From Danxiaibacter flavus (GTDB lineage Bacteria > Bacteroidota > Bacteroidia > Chitinophagales > Chitinophagaceae), in NCBI RefSeq assembly GCF_041060425.1, contig NZ_JAULBC010000008.1, positions 124,001-188,000 of the forward strand: 64,000 nt of DNA, given 5' to 3'. Positions 8,764 to 16,966 of the stretch are shown here, one piece after another; the stretch's first letter is position 1; the number at the start of each line of letters is the position of its first letter. Under the pieces are notes generated by a model. The model was not told the origin of the DNA, did not search any database, and saw nothing but the letters and a program-made list of their open reading frames with translations. Made by a program: the position numbers and the translations under genes.

Positions 8764-9195
8764 TTAGTTGCGTTGATTGTAATCGTAGTTAACCATCCAA
8801 TGAATACCGAACTTGTCTGTAAACATTCCGAAGTATGCACCCCAGAACATTTTATTCATTGGTACTGTAACATTACCGCCGGCCGAAAGGCCGTTAAATA
8901 AATGATTGGCTTCGTCTTCACTTTCCGGCGCCAGCGATAAATAGAAATTGTTGCCTGATTGTAGTCCGCTGCCCATGGGCCCAATTGCGTCTGTTGCCAT
9001 CAACACATTTCCTTTGCCAATAGGCAGCGAAATATGCATGAGCTTATTTGCATCTTCTTCACAAACTTTACCTGCTTCCGGTGTGTCTTTAAAGCGTTGT
9101 ACAGCAGTAAATTCGCCGCCAAACACTGACTTGTAAAAATTAAAGGCTTCTTCTGCGTTGCCAGGGAAATTTAAGTAAGGATTGATCGTTGCCAT
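8764..9195 (-). CDS. PhnB-like VOC family protein
   Basis: 143 residues: MATINPYLNFPGNAEEAF start, FYKSVFGGEF, KLMHISLPIGKGNVLMATD, and the C-terminal MFWGAYFGMFTDKFGIHW, all classic for PhnB/YjdN-type glyoxalase-fold proteins. It is 26 bases upstream of the DoxX-like gene on the same strand and probably shares its transcript. Substrate unknown. It is only distantly similar to the VOC protein at 5255-5647. Confidence 0.85.
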   Translation of the reverse strand: MATINPYLNFPGNAEEAFNFYKSVFGGEFTAVQRFKDTPEAGKVCEEDANKLMHISLPIGKGNVLMATDAIGPMGSGLQSGNNFYLSLAPESEDEANHLFNGLSAGGNVTVPMNKMFWGAYFGMFTDKFGIHWMVNYDYNQRN

Positions 9196-9413
9196 TTTCG
9201 GTTTTTTTTTGATTAATTACTTTTGATTGCTGATGCAAACCTACTCACACGTCTGAAAATTATTCGGGTGGTACCACGGCAATATGAGGGGTTGATTACG
9301 ACAATTGATTTCTTTACCTTTATCCCTCAAACAAAACCTGCTAACGTAATTTTTCTTCGGCCTGATGCTAACCTTTATTGTGCTTATGGCCAACAAATAA
9401 TAAAAGCTAAGCG

Positions 9414-10397
9414 ATGAAACATATCTCGATTCTTGTCCCGAAAGGCAATTCAAGCCTTACCAATATTGATGGTACGCAACAAATATTTGCCGAGACAAAT
9501 GGCATATTGGCAAGTATGGATCAGGAGCCTTTGTTTGAAATTCAATTGGTAGGTTTGGAGCATAATACCATTCAACGTAATGGGACGGTTACCATTGATC
9601 CGGATGTTCTTATTGGCGATGTAAAGAAAACAGATCTGATCATTATACCTGCAATGTTTGGAGATCCGTCTAATGTTAATGAACGCAATGCAGATTTTAT
9701 TCCCTGGATCATTGATCAACACAGCAGAGGTGCAGAGGTGGCAAGCTTTTGCATTGGTGCGTTCTTTCTTGCTGCAACAGGACTGCTGAAGGGCAAGCAA
9801 TGTGCAACGCATTGGAGAATGGCGAACGATTTTAGAAGATTATATCCTGATATTAACCTGGTTGATGGAAAGATAATGACTGCGGAAGATGGCATTTACA
9901 CAAGCGGCGGTGCATATTCATATTTGAACCTGGTTATTTACCTGATCGAAAAATACGCGGGACGCAGCGTTGCAATTCTTATTGCAAAAGCTTTTATGAT
10001 TGATATAGATAAACATAGTCAATCACCTTTTATAATGTTTGAAGGGCAAAAGGCGCATGAAGATGAACCGGTGAAAAAGGCTCAGGAATTTATTGAGAAA
10101 AATTTTGATGATAAGATCACCGTGGATCAGTTAGCAAGCATGCTGGCACTTGGAAGGCGAAGTCTTGAACGCAGGTTTAAGAAAGCAACCGCGAATACAG
10201 TGACCGAATATATTCAGCGTGTGAAAATTGAAGCAGCTAAAAAAGGATTTGAGACAAGTATGAAAAACATTAATGAGGTGATGTATGAAGTTGGCTATTC
10301 AGATATTAAAGCGTTTAGAACTGTATTCAGAAAAGTTACGGGGCTTTCTCCTGTGGAATATAAAAACAAGTATAATAAAACGTTAATGAGTGCTTAA
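9414..10397 (+). CDS. GlxA-type AraC transcriptional regulator
   Basis: 327 residues. Residues 1-200 are a DJ-1/PfpI (class I glutamine amidotransferase-like) domain with nucleophile-elbow sequence VASFCIGAFFLAATG. Residues about 225-322 are an AraC/XylS pair of helix-turn-helices (ITVDQLASMLALGRRSLERR and INEVMYEVGYSDIKAFRTVF). This is the GlxA architecture, in which the amidotransferase-like domain senses a ligand. It is divergent from the minus-strand VOC/DoxX/RibD genes, 218 bases away, and may regulate them. Confidence 0.9.
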   Translation: MKHISILVPKGNSSLTNIDGTQQIFAETNGILASMDQEPLFEIQLVGLEHNTIQRNGTVTIDPDVLIGDVKKTDLIIIPAMFGDPSNVNERNADFIPWIIDQHSRGAEVASFCIGAFFLAATGLLKGKQCATHWRMANDFRRLYPDINLVDGKIMTAEDGIYTSGGAYSYLNLVIYLIEKYAGRSVAILIAKAFMIDIDKHSQSPFIMFEGQKAHEDEPVKKAQEFIEKNFDDKITVDQLASMLALGRRSLERRFKKATANTVTEYIQRVKIEAAKKGFETSMKNINEVMYEVGYSDIKAFRTVFRKVTGLSPVEYKNKYNKTLMSA

Positions 10398-10637
10398 GAA
10401 GATATTGTGGCAGCGGCTTCCACGATTGGAGCGAGCAATTTTGTCTGTTCAGCGTTTTTTATAAGGGCCTTATTTAACGTCAAAATATTTGGCGATTAAC
10501 TATGTCAAAACATTATGCTTATGATTGATTATTGTCACAATCGCCCCGTAAAAATGCCGTAATTACACCCGCTAAATCATGGATCACACTATATTTTTGT
10601 AGTGGCAAGCTAACAGAACACCTTATTAGTATTGATT

Positions 10638-10895
10638 ATGATAGAAGTTTTTAAAACCAATGTGATTAATCGAACTGATGCAGACAGGCTGATTGAAGCC
10701 ATTCACAAGCTTTACACGGAGCATAAGGCAACTTTTGATCTGGAAGATTGCGATAAAATACTTCGCGTAAAATCAATCGGAGATGTATATGCCGATGATA
10801 TTATTGAATTGGTGAAAGACTTTGGTTTTAATGCTGAAGTTTTGCCAGACGAATTAGCACCGGCTCGTTCATACTTCTATTACGCAGGGTTGTAA
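10638..10895 (+). CDS. Small hypothetical protein
   Basis: 85 residues from the ATG at 10638; a TTG two codons earlier is an alternative. The protein is acidic with a beta-alpha-beta-beta-alpha pattern (IEVFKTNV, DRLIEAIHKLYTEHKATFDLEDCDKILRV, DIIELVKDFGFNAEVL). This resembles heavy-metal-associated or ferredoxin-like small folds, but there is no CxxC metal site. Homologous short proteins are common in Bacteroidota. Function unknown. Confidence 0.6.
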   Translation: MIEVFKTNVINRTDADRLIEAIHKLYTEHKATFDLEDCDKILRVKSIGDVYADDIIELVKDFGFNAEVLPDELAPARSYFYYAGL

Positions 10896-10904
10896 TTAAA
10901 AGAA

Positions 10905-11402
10905 CTAATGCATGAGGCAAGCGATAACTTCCAGTACAATCACCAATATGCCCGAATATGTACGAACTGAATGTAATCTTATCCAGGGTCCTTCAAAATT
11001 TCTTCTTTGTAATGAGATCGATTGTTCAGTCGCTATCCTCCAATTAAAATTATCCAGTTTCTTGTTTAATGGAATATTGCCCAAAGCTGTAATACCAAAA
11101 ACACCCACCACATACAGTACCAGTGAAGCCAGCAGCAAATAGAATCTTGCAGACAACTGCTGATCATAGCTTAGGTACACGCAAAGCGGAAGTAGTAACA
11201 ATGTTCCGGTAAAACTTACAAAAAATGCAGGGTTTAATATGGCCCTGTTAAAGGATTGCATGGCTTCGATGTAACTATTATCAGGCAATTTTTTCAACCC
11301 CGGAATAACAGAACATGACCATGCGTAAAATAGCCCGCCTGCCAGTGATGATACTACGGTCGTTAATAGCAAAACAATATCGATAAGTGTAAACATTGCC
11401 AT
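10905..11402 (-). CDS. DUF1772 (anthrone oxygenase-like) membrane protein
   Basis: 165 residues with four transmembrane helices. The family pattern is visible: N-terminal helix with GGLFYAWSCSVIPGL, then FNRAILNPAFFVSFTG, then FGITALGNIPLNKKLDNF, and the basic RRNFEGPWIRLHSVRTYSG before the last helix. Some fungal and actinobacterial members act as anthrone oxygenases; bacterial roles are largely unknown. It is convergent with the small gene before it and divergent from the 2H-family gene. Confidence 0.8.
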   Translation of the reverse strand: MAMFTLIDIVLLLTTVVSSLAGGLFYAWSCSVIPGLKKLPDNSYIEAMQSFNRAILNPAFFVSFTGTLLLLPLCVYLSYDQQLSARFYLLLASLVLYVVGVFGITALGNIPLNKKLDNFNWRIATEQSISLQRRNFEGPWIRLHSVRTYSGILVIVLEVIACLMH

Positions 11403-11464
11403 AATAAGTATTAAATTTAGTGAACGATATTGTTAATCGGAAGCCCGGAATAAATCCTAAAAAA

Positions 11465-12019
11465 ATGGAAAGAGAAAACCTTTACTTCGTTGCGATAATT
11501 CCACCACAAGAAATATGCGACGAAATAACTGCATTCAGACAAGATTTCGCACAACACTATAACAGCCGGGCAGCGCTAAAAGTTGTTCCCCATATTACAT
11601 TGAAGACACCTTTTAAACTGGTGTCAGACGCACATACACAAATTATTTCGTGGTTTAAAGATTTAGTAGTTAGCGAGGAGCCATTTAAAATTGAGCTCAG
11701 GAATTTTGGCGCGTTTCATAATAAGTATAAGCCGGTGGTTTTTGTACATCCCGAGCTAACCCAACCGTTAAAACAGCTTCAAAAGACAATACTTGATAGC
11801 TTTCTTGATTATTTTCCATTTGTTCAAATTCCGGAAGTTGAATTTAAATTCAAGCCGCATGTTACGGTCGCCTACAGGGATCTTCAGCCAGAGGAATTTT
11901 ACAAAGCATGGCAGGTTTACAAAACAAAAGAATATCAAGCCGAATTCCTGGTGGAAAATTTTCATTTATTGCAGCATGACGGGAAGAAATGGAATGTTGT
12001 GGAGAGTTATGAGATTTGA
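11465..12019 (+). CDS. 2'-5' RNA ligase / 2H phosphoesterase family protein
   Basis: 184 residues from the ATG at 11465. A GTG 45 bases upstream is possible but adds no family similarity. Two HxT motifs typical of 2H phosphoesterases are present, PHITLK (about residue 45) and PHVTVA (about residue 140). LigT/ThpR members hydrolyse 2',3'-cyclic phosphates or join RNA ends. It is 4.9 kb from the RtcB/Ro60 island and immediately upstream of the retron candidate. Either link could be coincidental. Confidence 0.85.
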   Translation: MERENLYFVAIIPPQEICDEITAFRQDFAQHYNSRAALKVVPHITLKTPFKLVSDAHTQIISWFKDLVVSEEPFKIELRNFGAFHNKYKPVVFVHPELTQPLKQLQKTILDSFLDYFPFVQIPEVEFKFKPHVTVAYRDLQPEEFYKAWQVYKTKEYQAEFLVENFHLLQHDGKKWNVVESYEI

Positions 12020-12109
12020 GTAAAGATGAATATGGAATATGATGTGGAAAAAGATCTCGTAATTGTTAAGGTATCTAGAATATCTTGCAAGAAGTTCTTT
12101 GATCACGTT

Positions 12110-12290
12110 TTTGCGTGCACCCACTATTTGAAGCGTATTAAGTTATGCAACCTTTATGGTTTGAAACCGGCGCCGTACGGGAGGCCGCCGAAAAAAATAT
12201 TATCCGATTAAATTAGAAGGTAAAGAAATTGCGTCTATCATGGGTTAAGGGGTTTAGTGTACGGGGCAATATTGCCATTAAACCAAACTC
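12110..12290 (+). ncRNA. Candidate retron msr-msd RNA leader
   Basis: This is the structured stretch between the 2H gene and the reverse transcriptase genes. Visible elements are: a possible a1/a2 terminal pairing CGTGCAC (12114-12120) with GTGTACG (12257-12263); an msr-like short hairpin AACC-TTTAT-GGTT (12149-12161); a GC-rich hairpin CGGCG/CGCCG (12168-12190) in an otherwise AT-rich region; and a nested hairpin GGTTTA/TAAACC enclosing the palindrome GGCAATATTGCC (12251-12284). Retron RNAs lie directly upstream of their RT and carry short U-rich-loop hairpins. The boundaries are approximate and the fold was made by eye. A 61-codon ORF overlapping it is not credible. Confidence 0.4.
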
Positions 12291-12297
12291 ATGCACA

Positions 12298-12543
12298 ATG
12301 TCAAAACAAAGAGACATTAAACTTAGACGTCTGCAAAAACAACTTGTAAAGATCGCATCAAAGAACGGTCGCAAATTTTCGAGAACCGAACATGAAGCTC
12401 TTTTTAATTTGTATTCTTTAATTGAAAATCTCGAAGGCAAAAGTTATAAAAACTATCGGCATTCGAAATTACTTTGGGCGATACTACAATTAATATCGAC
12501 GCTTTTTGCGAAGCTTGTGTTAAGCAAGTGGTTCAACCTCTAA
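12298..12543 (+). CDS. Small basic protein with C-terminal membrane segment (candidate retron accessory/effector)
   Basis: 81 residues from the ATG at 12298. The N-terminal third is strongly basic (KQRDIKLRRLQKQLVK), followed by an amphipathic middle. The C-terminal stretch SKLLWAILQLISTLFAKLVL could be one membrane helix. It lies between the candidate retron RNA and the RT gene. Some retrons carry small membrane-active effectors, so this is a natural candidate. I recognise no family. Its 3-prime end would overlap the RT only if the RT used a start upstream of 12558. Confidence 0.5.
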   Translation: MSKQRDIKLRRLQKQLVKIASKNGRKFSRTEHEALFNLYSLIENLEGKSYKNYRHSKLLWAILQLISTLFAKLVLSKWFNL

Positions 12544-12557
12544 TTTTTATTACAGTT

Positions 12558-13394
12558 ATGGTTAGTACTTATAGGCACTTATTTTATAGTTTAAAGATTG
12601 ACAAAAACGAACCTAAAGCAATCCTTGCCGATCTAAATAACTATTATTATCATAATAGAAAGGCCAAGATGAAATTTGGACGGCCACAGGAACAAAATGG
12701 CGAAATAAAGTACAGAGATTTATATCCCAGTATTCATGAGTTAAAAACTATTCAAAAAAAGATAAATGTTTTTTTACAAAAGATTCAACTTCCGGATTAT
12801 GTTTATGGATCCGTGAAAGGAAGAAATAATATTATGAATGCTGAAGTTCATTTCGGAAATAAATATTTCTTGTTAGTTGATCTAAAAAACTATTTCACCA
12901 AGATTAGTCATCATCAAGTTTTTGATACATTTTTATACTTTGGTTTTTCCCACGACGTAGCTCGGATGCTTACTCAATTAACAACGTATAACGGATGTCT
13001 TCCGCAAGGTGCACCAACCTCACCAGTTATTGCAAATCTTGTATTTGTAAAAACGGGACTGAAGCTATTTGATAAGGCTCAGCTAAATAACCTGACATTT
13101 ACAACATATCTGGATGATCTCACATTTTCATCAAGAAATGATTTTAAAGAATTGATTCCGGAGATACTTCAGGAAATAAAATCCAACAGATTCTTTTTGA
13201 ATTACAACAAAATACGTTACCGAAAAGACTTTGCAGAAGTGACAGGAGTTCTTTTGTCTCCTAAAGGCATGACTGTTGAATCAGATATGCAAGAACGTTC
13301 AAAGGAGAGCAGGGCAACAAAAAATTACACAGATAGAGTTAAAGCCAGCGGACAAGCGGCATTGAAAAAATTAAACTCACAGCGAAGCCGTTAA
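12558..13394 (+). CDS. Retron-type reverse transcriptase
   Basis: 278 residues from the ATG at 12558; an in-frame ATG at 12474 would add 28 residues overlapping the preceding gene. RT motifs are in order: NAEVHF (the retron NAxxH motif), LLVDLKNYFTKI (catalytic Asp), LPQGAPTSPVIANL, YLDDLTFSS (catalytic Asp pair, Leu replacing the usual Ala of YADD), FFLNYNKIRY, and EVTGVLLSP carrying the VTG triplet that marks retron RTs. The length is typical of retron RTs without extra domains. It ends in a Lys/Ser-rich tail. No integrase or maturase domain is present. Confidence 0.85.
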   Translation: MVSTYRHLFYSLKIDKNEPKAILADLNNYYYHNRKAKMKFGRPQEQNGEIKYRDLYPSIHELKTIQKKINVFLQKIQLPDYVYGSVKGRNNIMNAEVHFGNKYFLLVDLKNYFTKISHHQVFDTFLYFGFSHDVARMLTQLTTYNGCLPQGAPTSPVIANLVFVKTGLKLFDKAQLNNLTFTTYLDDLTFSSRNDFKELIPEILQEIKSNRFFLNYNKIRYRKDFAEVTGVLLSPKGMTVESDMQERSKESRATKNYTDRVKASGQAALKKLNSQRSR

Positions 13395-13521
13395 TAAAAA
13401 AGTAAATTCGAGAATTACAATTGCACAAAGAATTTACATGTGTTCCCCAATTTAGAATAGATGCATTATTTTTAGCCCTACTTGTTGATTGAGCAATTTA
13501 GAACTCAACAGCATAAATTAT

Positions 13522-14430
13522 ATGAGATACCTACCACTAACCGCTTTTCTTTATCTTGCTTCACTTTCCTTTTGCCTTTCCCAAAACATCATTCCAAAAA
13601 GAATTAATGACAGCACCTTTCTTACATCTGACAATGTTGCCTTATATCTTAAAGTTTCCGGACATGGAGAACCGTGCATCTTTGTCCATGGCGGACCCGG
13701 TGCGTGGAGCAAATCGTTTGAAATGCTGGGCGGCAATGCACTGGAACAACAGCTAACAATGTACTATTATGATCAACGCGGTTGTGGGCGTTCCCGATCT
13801 CCGGCCAATAATGACTATTCTATGGAGAGAATGATCGATGACATTGAAAACATTCGTGCAATAACTAAATCCAACAAAATATATCTTGTGGCACACTCTT
13901 TTGGAGGCGTGCTGGCATTTAATTATGCTAAAAAATATCCGGAACATGTTAAGGGGCTTATTCTGCTTAACTCAACGCTTTATGTAAATAATTCACTTTT
14001 AAACCAGGTTGCGTTTATTAACACCTTGCTCAAACAAAACTTTCCAATAAAGGATAGCGATTCTGTATTGCAAAATTTTCTGGCAGCAAAGAAACTGCTT
14101 AGAGAAAAGAATATGGAATACAAAATGCTCTCAGATAACAAAGCAACTGTTGAACAGCTGGACAGCATTGATGCTGAAACCCGTAATTATTCTTTCGCAC
14201 AAAAAGCATTTGCAATGCCCGGATACTTTGGTGATTTTACAAAAGCAACATCCGGGGTAAATGTGCCGGTGCTTGTTATTTCCGGCACAAGGGATCATAA
14301 TATCGGACCGGATCATTATAAGCTCTTTAAGTTCCCCAATCAACAAATAAAGATCATTGAAGGCGGTCATGTGCTCTATTATGAAAATAATGCAGTATTC
14401 AAAAAAGCCATCTTTGATTTTGTGAAATAA
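13522..14430 (+). CDS. Secreted alpha/beta hydrolase (proline iminopeptidase-like)
   Basis: 302 residues from the ATG at 13522, giving a clean signal peptide (YLPLTAFLYLASLSFCLS); an upstream ATG at 13489 would bury it. The alpha/beta-hydrolase motifs are complete: oxyanion HGGPGAW, DQRGCGRSRSP, nucleophile elbow AHSFGG, Asp in SGTRDHNIG, His in EGGHVLYYE. HGGPG and DQRGCGRS are typical of prolyl iminopeptidase-like (S33) enzymes. It is probably periplasmic or lipid-anchored. It is monocistronic; the substrate is uncertain. Confidence 0.85.
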   Translation: MRYLPLTAFLYLASLSFCLSQNIIPKRINDSTFLTSDNVALYLKVSGHGEPCIFVHGGPGAWSKSFEMLGGNALEQQLTMYYYDQRGCGRSRSPANNDYSMERMIDDIENIRAITKSNKIYLVAHSFGGVLAFNYAKKYPEHVKGLILLNSTLYVNNSLLNQVAFINTLLKQNFPIKDSDSVLQNFLAAKKLLREKNMEYKMLSDNKATVEQLDSIDAETRNYSFAQKAFAMPGYFGDFTKATSGVNVPVLVISGTRDHNIGPDHYKLFKFPNQQIKIIEGGHVLYYENNAVFKKAIFDFVK

Positions 14431-14462
14431 AAGTGCCTCTGAAAATTGATGCGAAAATCAAT

Positions 14463-16874
14463 TCATTCTTCTCTTAGGCTATTGACAGGATTGGCGCTTG
14501 CAGCGCGAATAACCTGCAGGTTTATTGTAAGGGCAGCAAGCAACAATACAGCGCCTGCAACAAGTACAAACATGCTCCATTCAATTTGAACGCGAAAGGC
14601 AAATTCTTGCAGCCATAAATGAATGCCCCACCATGTGAGTGGCATTGCTATTGCAATACTCAATAGCACGAGTGCAATCATTTCTTTTGAGAGTAACAAT
14701 AAAATATTTTTAACAGAAGCTCCCAGTAGTTTTCTGATACCTATCTCTTTGGTACGCCGTTCGGTAACAAATGCAGTAACTCCAGCTAAACCCATTACGG
14801 AGATTATAATGGCAACAACTGCAAAAATGGATATCAGCCTTCCCATTTGTTTATCTGACTTATAAAGCCCTTGCAAATGATCGTCCAGGAATTTCCAGCT
14901 AAATTCCTGACCCGGTAAATTTCTTTTCCATTCTGTTTCAATCAGTGTAAGTGTTCGGCTCATTTCGTGCATATCCAATCTTAAAGAGAGTTCCGGGAAA
15001 TAATATTCATATTGGTAACTCAAGCAAAGAGGCTCAACGGCCTGATGAAGAGAACCAAAATTAAAATCGTCCACCACTCCAATGATCGTTCCCAATGAAT
15101 CTTCAAATCCATATCGGAGGCCTTTGCCTACAAGGCTACTTATTGAGGTGTCGGTGGAATTGTACGACATTAATTTATTTGCCAGCGTTTTATTGATGAT
15201 GTATGAACGGCCATTTCTGTCATCTCCAAACTCCTTTGAAAAATCGCGACCCGCAAGAAAACGGATCTTATAAAAAGTCAGGTAATTGAAATCTACGAAC
15301 ATATTGTAACTGCTCAGCTTTGCACTGCCGTTGTTGAGGGAAAAAACCAGCTCATTTTGATCAGTCGTACTACCTAATCTTCGTAAGGCGCCGGTAACGC
15401 CCGTTACGCCCGGCAATTCTCTCAGGATTTGCATTAGGTTTTCTTCCTTTTGCCGGTCTGCATAACTCACGGGAACAACAATTACGGCCCGCTGATCAAA
15501 ACCCAGGTTGTATTCACGCATGAATTGGAGTTGCCTGAGAATAACTATCGAGCCAAGCAATAAACATGTTGCAATGGAAAACTGCAGAACGACTAACACA
15601 TTTCTGAATGGAGAATGATATTTAACTGAAAACTTGCCTTTTAATGCTCCTATTACATCGATCCCGGCGATGGCCAATGCGGGAATAATGCCAGCGACTA
15701 TACCTGTTCCCAATATGGCAATTAGCGCGATAAATATCCATTGAGGTATAGAGAATACGGAAAAATCAATTTGCTGCCCGATTAGATTGTTTAGAGAAGG
15801 CGTTATTAAAAAGCTGCACAATAATGCCAAACTACATGCTAACAGTGCAAAAACAATTGTTTCGCAAAAGAACCGCAATAAGATTTCACGGTGAGTTGCT
15901 CCGATCGCTTTGCGAATGCCAACTTCCTTTACGCGCGTAAATAACCTGGCTGTGTTTAAATTAACATAGTTGACTACTGCCAGCAACATAACAAAAAGGC
16001 CAACTAACGACAAAAGAGGTAAATAGCTGCCGTCAAACCTGTCGGAATTGATTGCATCATAATGTATGTCGCCAGATCTTAAATGGACATCTTCCAATGG
16101 TTGTAAAAACAATTGAGGAGCAGGTGAGGAGGTACTTTTGACATGTCGATGAATAAAGCCCGGCAGCTTGTTTTCAATGGTTGACAAGGCCGCATTATCC
16201 TCCAGTTTTAGATATGTGAATACCCACGGTTGAGTCCAGTTGGCGTTCCACTCCGGTTTTATATCAGTGGACGCTGAGTAAACTGCATCAAACTGCAAAT
16301 GTGACTGGGTAATGACATCCGGAAGAATGCCGGTAACAGTAAAATGTTGTGTGTCGCGCCCTTCGTGGTCCACACGCATGCCGATGGGGCTGGCAGATCC
16401 GAATAAACGCCTGGCAAGACTGGCGGAAAGAACGATGCTTCCCGGCTCCTGTAACGCAAAGCTTTCATTGCCTTTAACAAGATGTAGGTTCCAAAATTCG
16501 AAGAAGTTACTATCAGCTCCTACTAATGTTGCCATTGTTCCTGTTCTATCCGCCTTTTGCAACGGCACTTTGTCCCATGTAATAATGCGCATGTAAGCTT
16601 TTATTCCGGGAACTTCATTTTTCAAAGCAGGGCCGGTGGGGAAAAATGTTTTGGCAATCTTTTGCGGACCACTCTCATTATTTTCAGCCTGAATGGTGCA
16701 CAAGCGAGAAATATGATTGCCATATTTTTTGTCATATCCTTTCTGGAACCGGACAAACATAAAGACAAGCAAACACACAGCCATGCCTAGTGCTAAGCCA
16801 AACAAATTGATGCAAGTGTAGCTTTTGAAGCGCCACATATTCCGGAGAATTATTTTAGCATAGTTTTTCAGCAT
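14463..16874 (-). CDS. MacB/FtsX-type ABC transporter permease
   Basis: About 803 residues from the ATG at 16874 (MLKNYAKIILRNMWRFKSY, the standard start of this Bacteroidota family); an ATG six codons earlier is possible. Two FtsX-like permease units, each preceded by a large periplasmic MacB_PCD domain, give eight membrane helices. GIRKAIGATHREIL and EIGIRKLLGASVKNIL are the two conserved coupling loops. The cognate ATPase is not adjacent, as is usual for these orphan permeases. Predicted roles are export of antimicrobial peptides or lipids, or mechanotransmission. Confidence 0.85.
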   Translation of the reverse strand: MLKNYAKIILRNMWRFKSYTCINLFGLALGMAVCLLVFMFVRFQKGYDKKYGNHISRLCTIQAENNESGPQKIAKTFFPTGPALKNEVPGIKAYMRIITWDKVPLQKADRTGTMATLVGADSNFFEFWNLHLVKGNESFALQEPGSIVLSASLARRLFGSASPIGMRVDHEGRDTQHFTVTGILPDVITQSHLQFDAVYSASTDIKPEWNANWTQPWVFTYLKLEDNAALSTIENKLPGFIHRHVKSTSSPAPQLFLQPLEDVHLRSGDIHYDAINSDRFDGSYLPLLSLVGLFVMLLAVVNYVNLNTARLFTRVKEVGIRKAIGATHREILLRFFCETIVFALLACSLALLCSFLITPSLNNLIGQQIDFSVFSIPQWIFIALIAILGTGIVAGIIPALAIAGIDVIGALKGKFSVKYHSPFRNVLVVLQFSIATCLLLGSIVILRQLQFMREYNLGFDQRAVIVVPVSYADRQKEENLMQILRELPGVTGVTGALRRLGSTTDQNELVFSLNNGSAKLSSYNMFVDFNYLTFYKIRFLAGRDFSKEFGDDRNGRSYIINKTLANKLMSYNSTDTSISSLVGKGLRYGFEDSLGTIIGVVDDFNFGSLHQAVEPLCLSYQYEYYFPELSLRLDMHEMSRTLTLIETEWKRNLPGQEFSWKFLDDHLQGLYKSDKQMGRLISIFAVVAIIISVMGLAGVTAFVTERRTKEIGIRKLLGASVKNILLLLSKEMIALVLLSIAIAMPLTWWGIHLWLQEFAFRVQIEWSMFVLVAGAVLLLAALTINLQVIRAASANPVNSLREE

Positions 16875-16966
16875 GCTGAATGTTTTCTCCAAAATTGATT
16901 CAATGTAAAGAAGCTGCTGAGCAAATTACATCAAATGCAGGGATCGCTTGATGTGTTGTTAGCATC

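Noticed and set aside
12026..12211. 61-codon plus-strand ORF before the retron RT
   Set aside because: It overlaps the structured leader, has no recognisable similarity and its coding pattern is weak.
14463..16874. FtsX cell-division protein
   Set aside because: It is much longer than FtsX and has two MacB-type periplasmic domains, so it is an orphan ABC permease.
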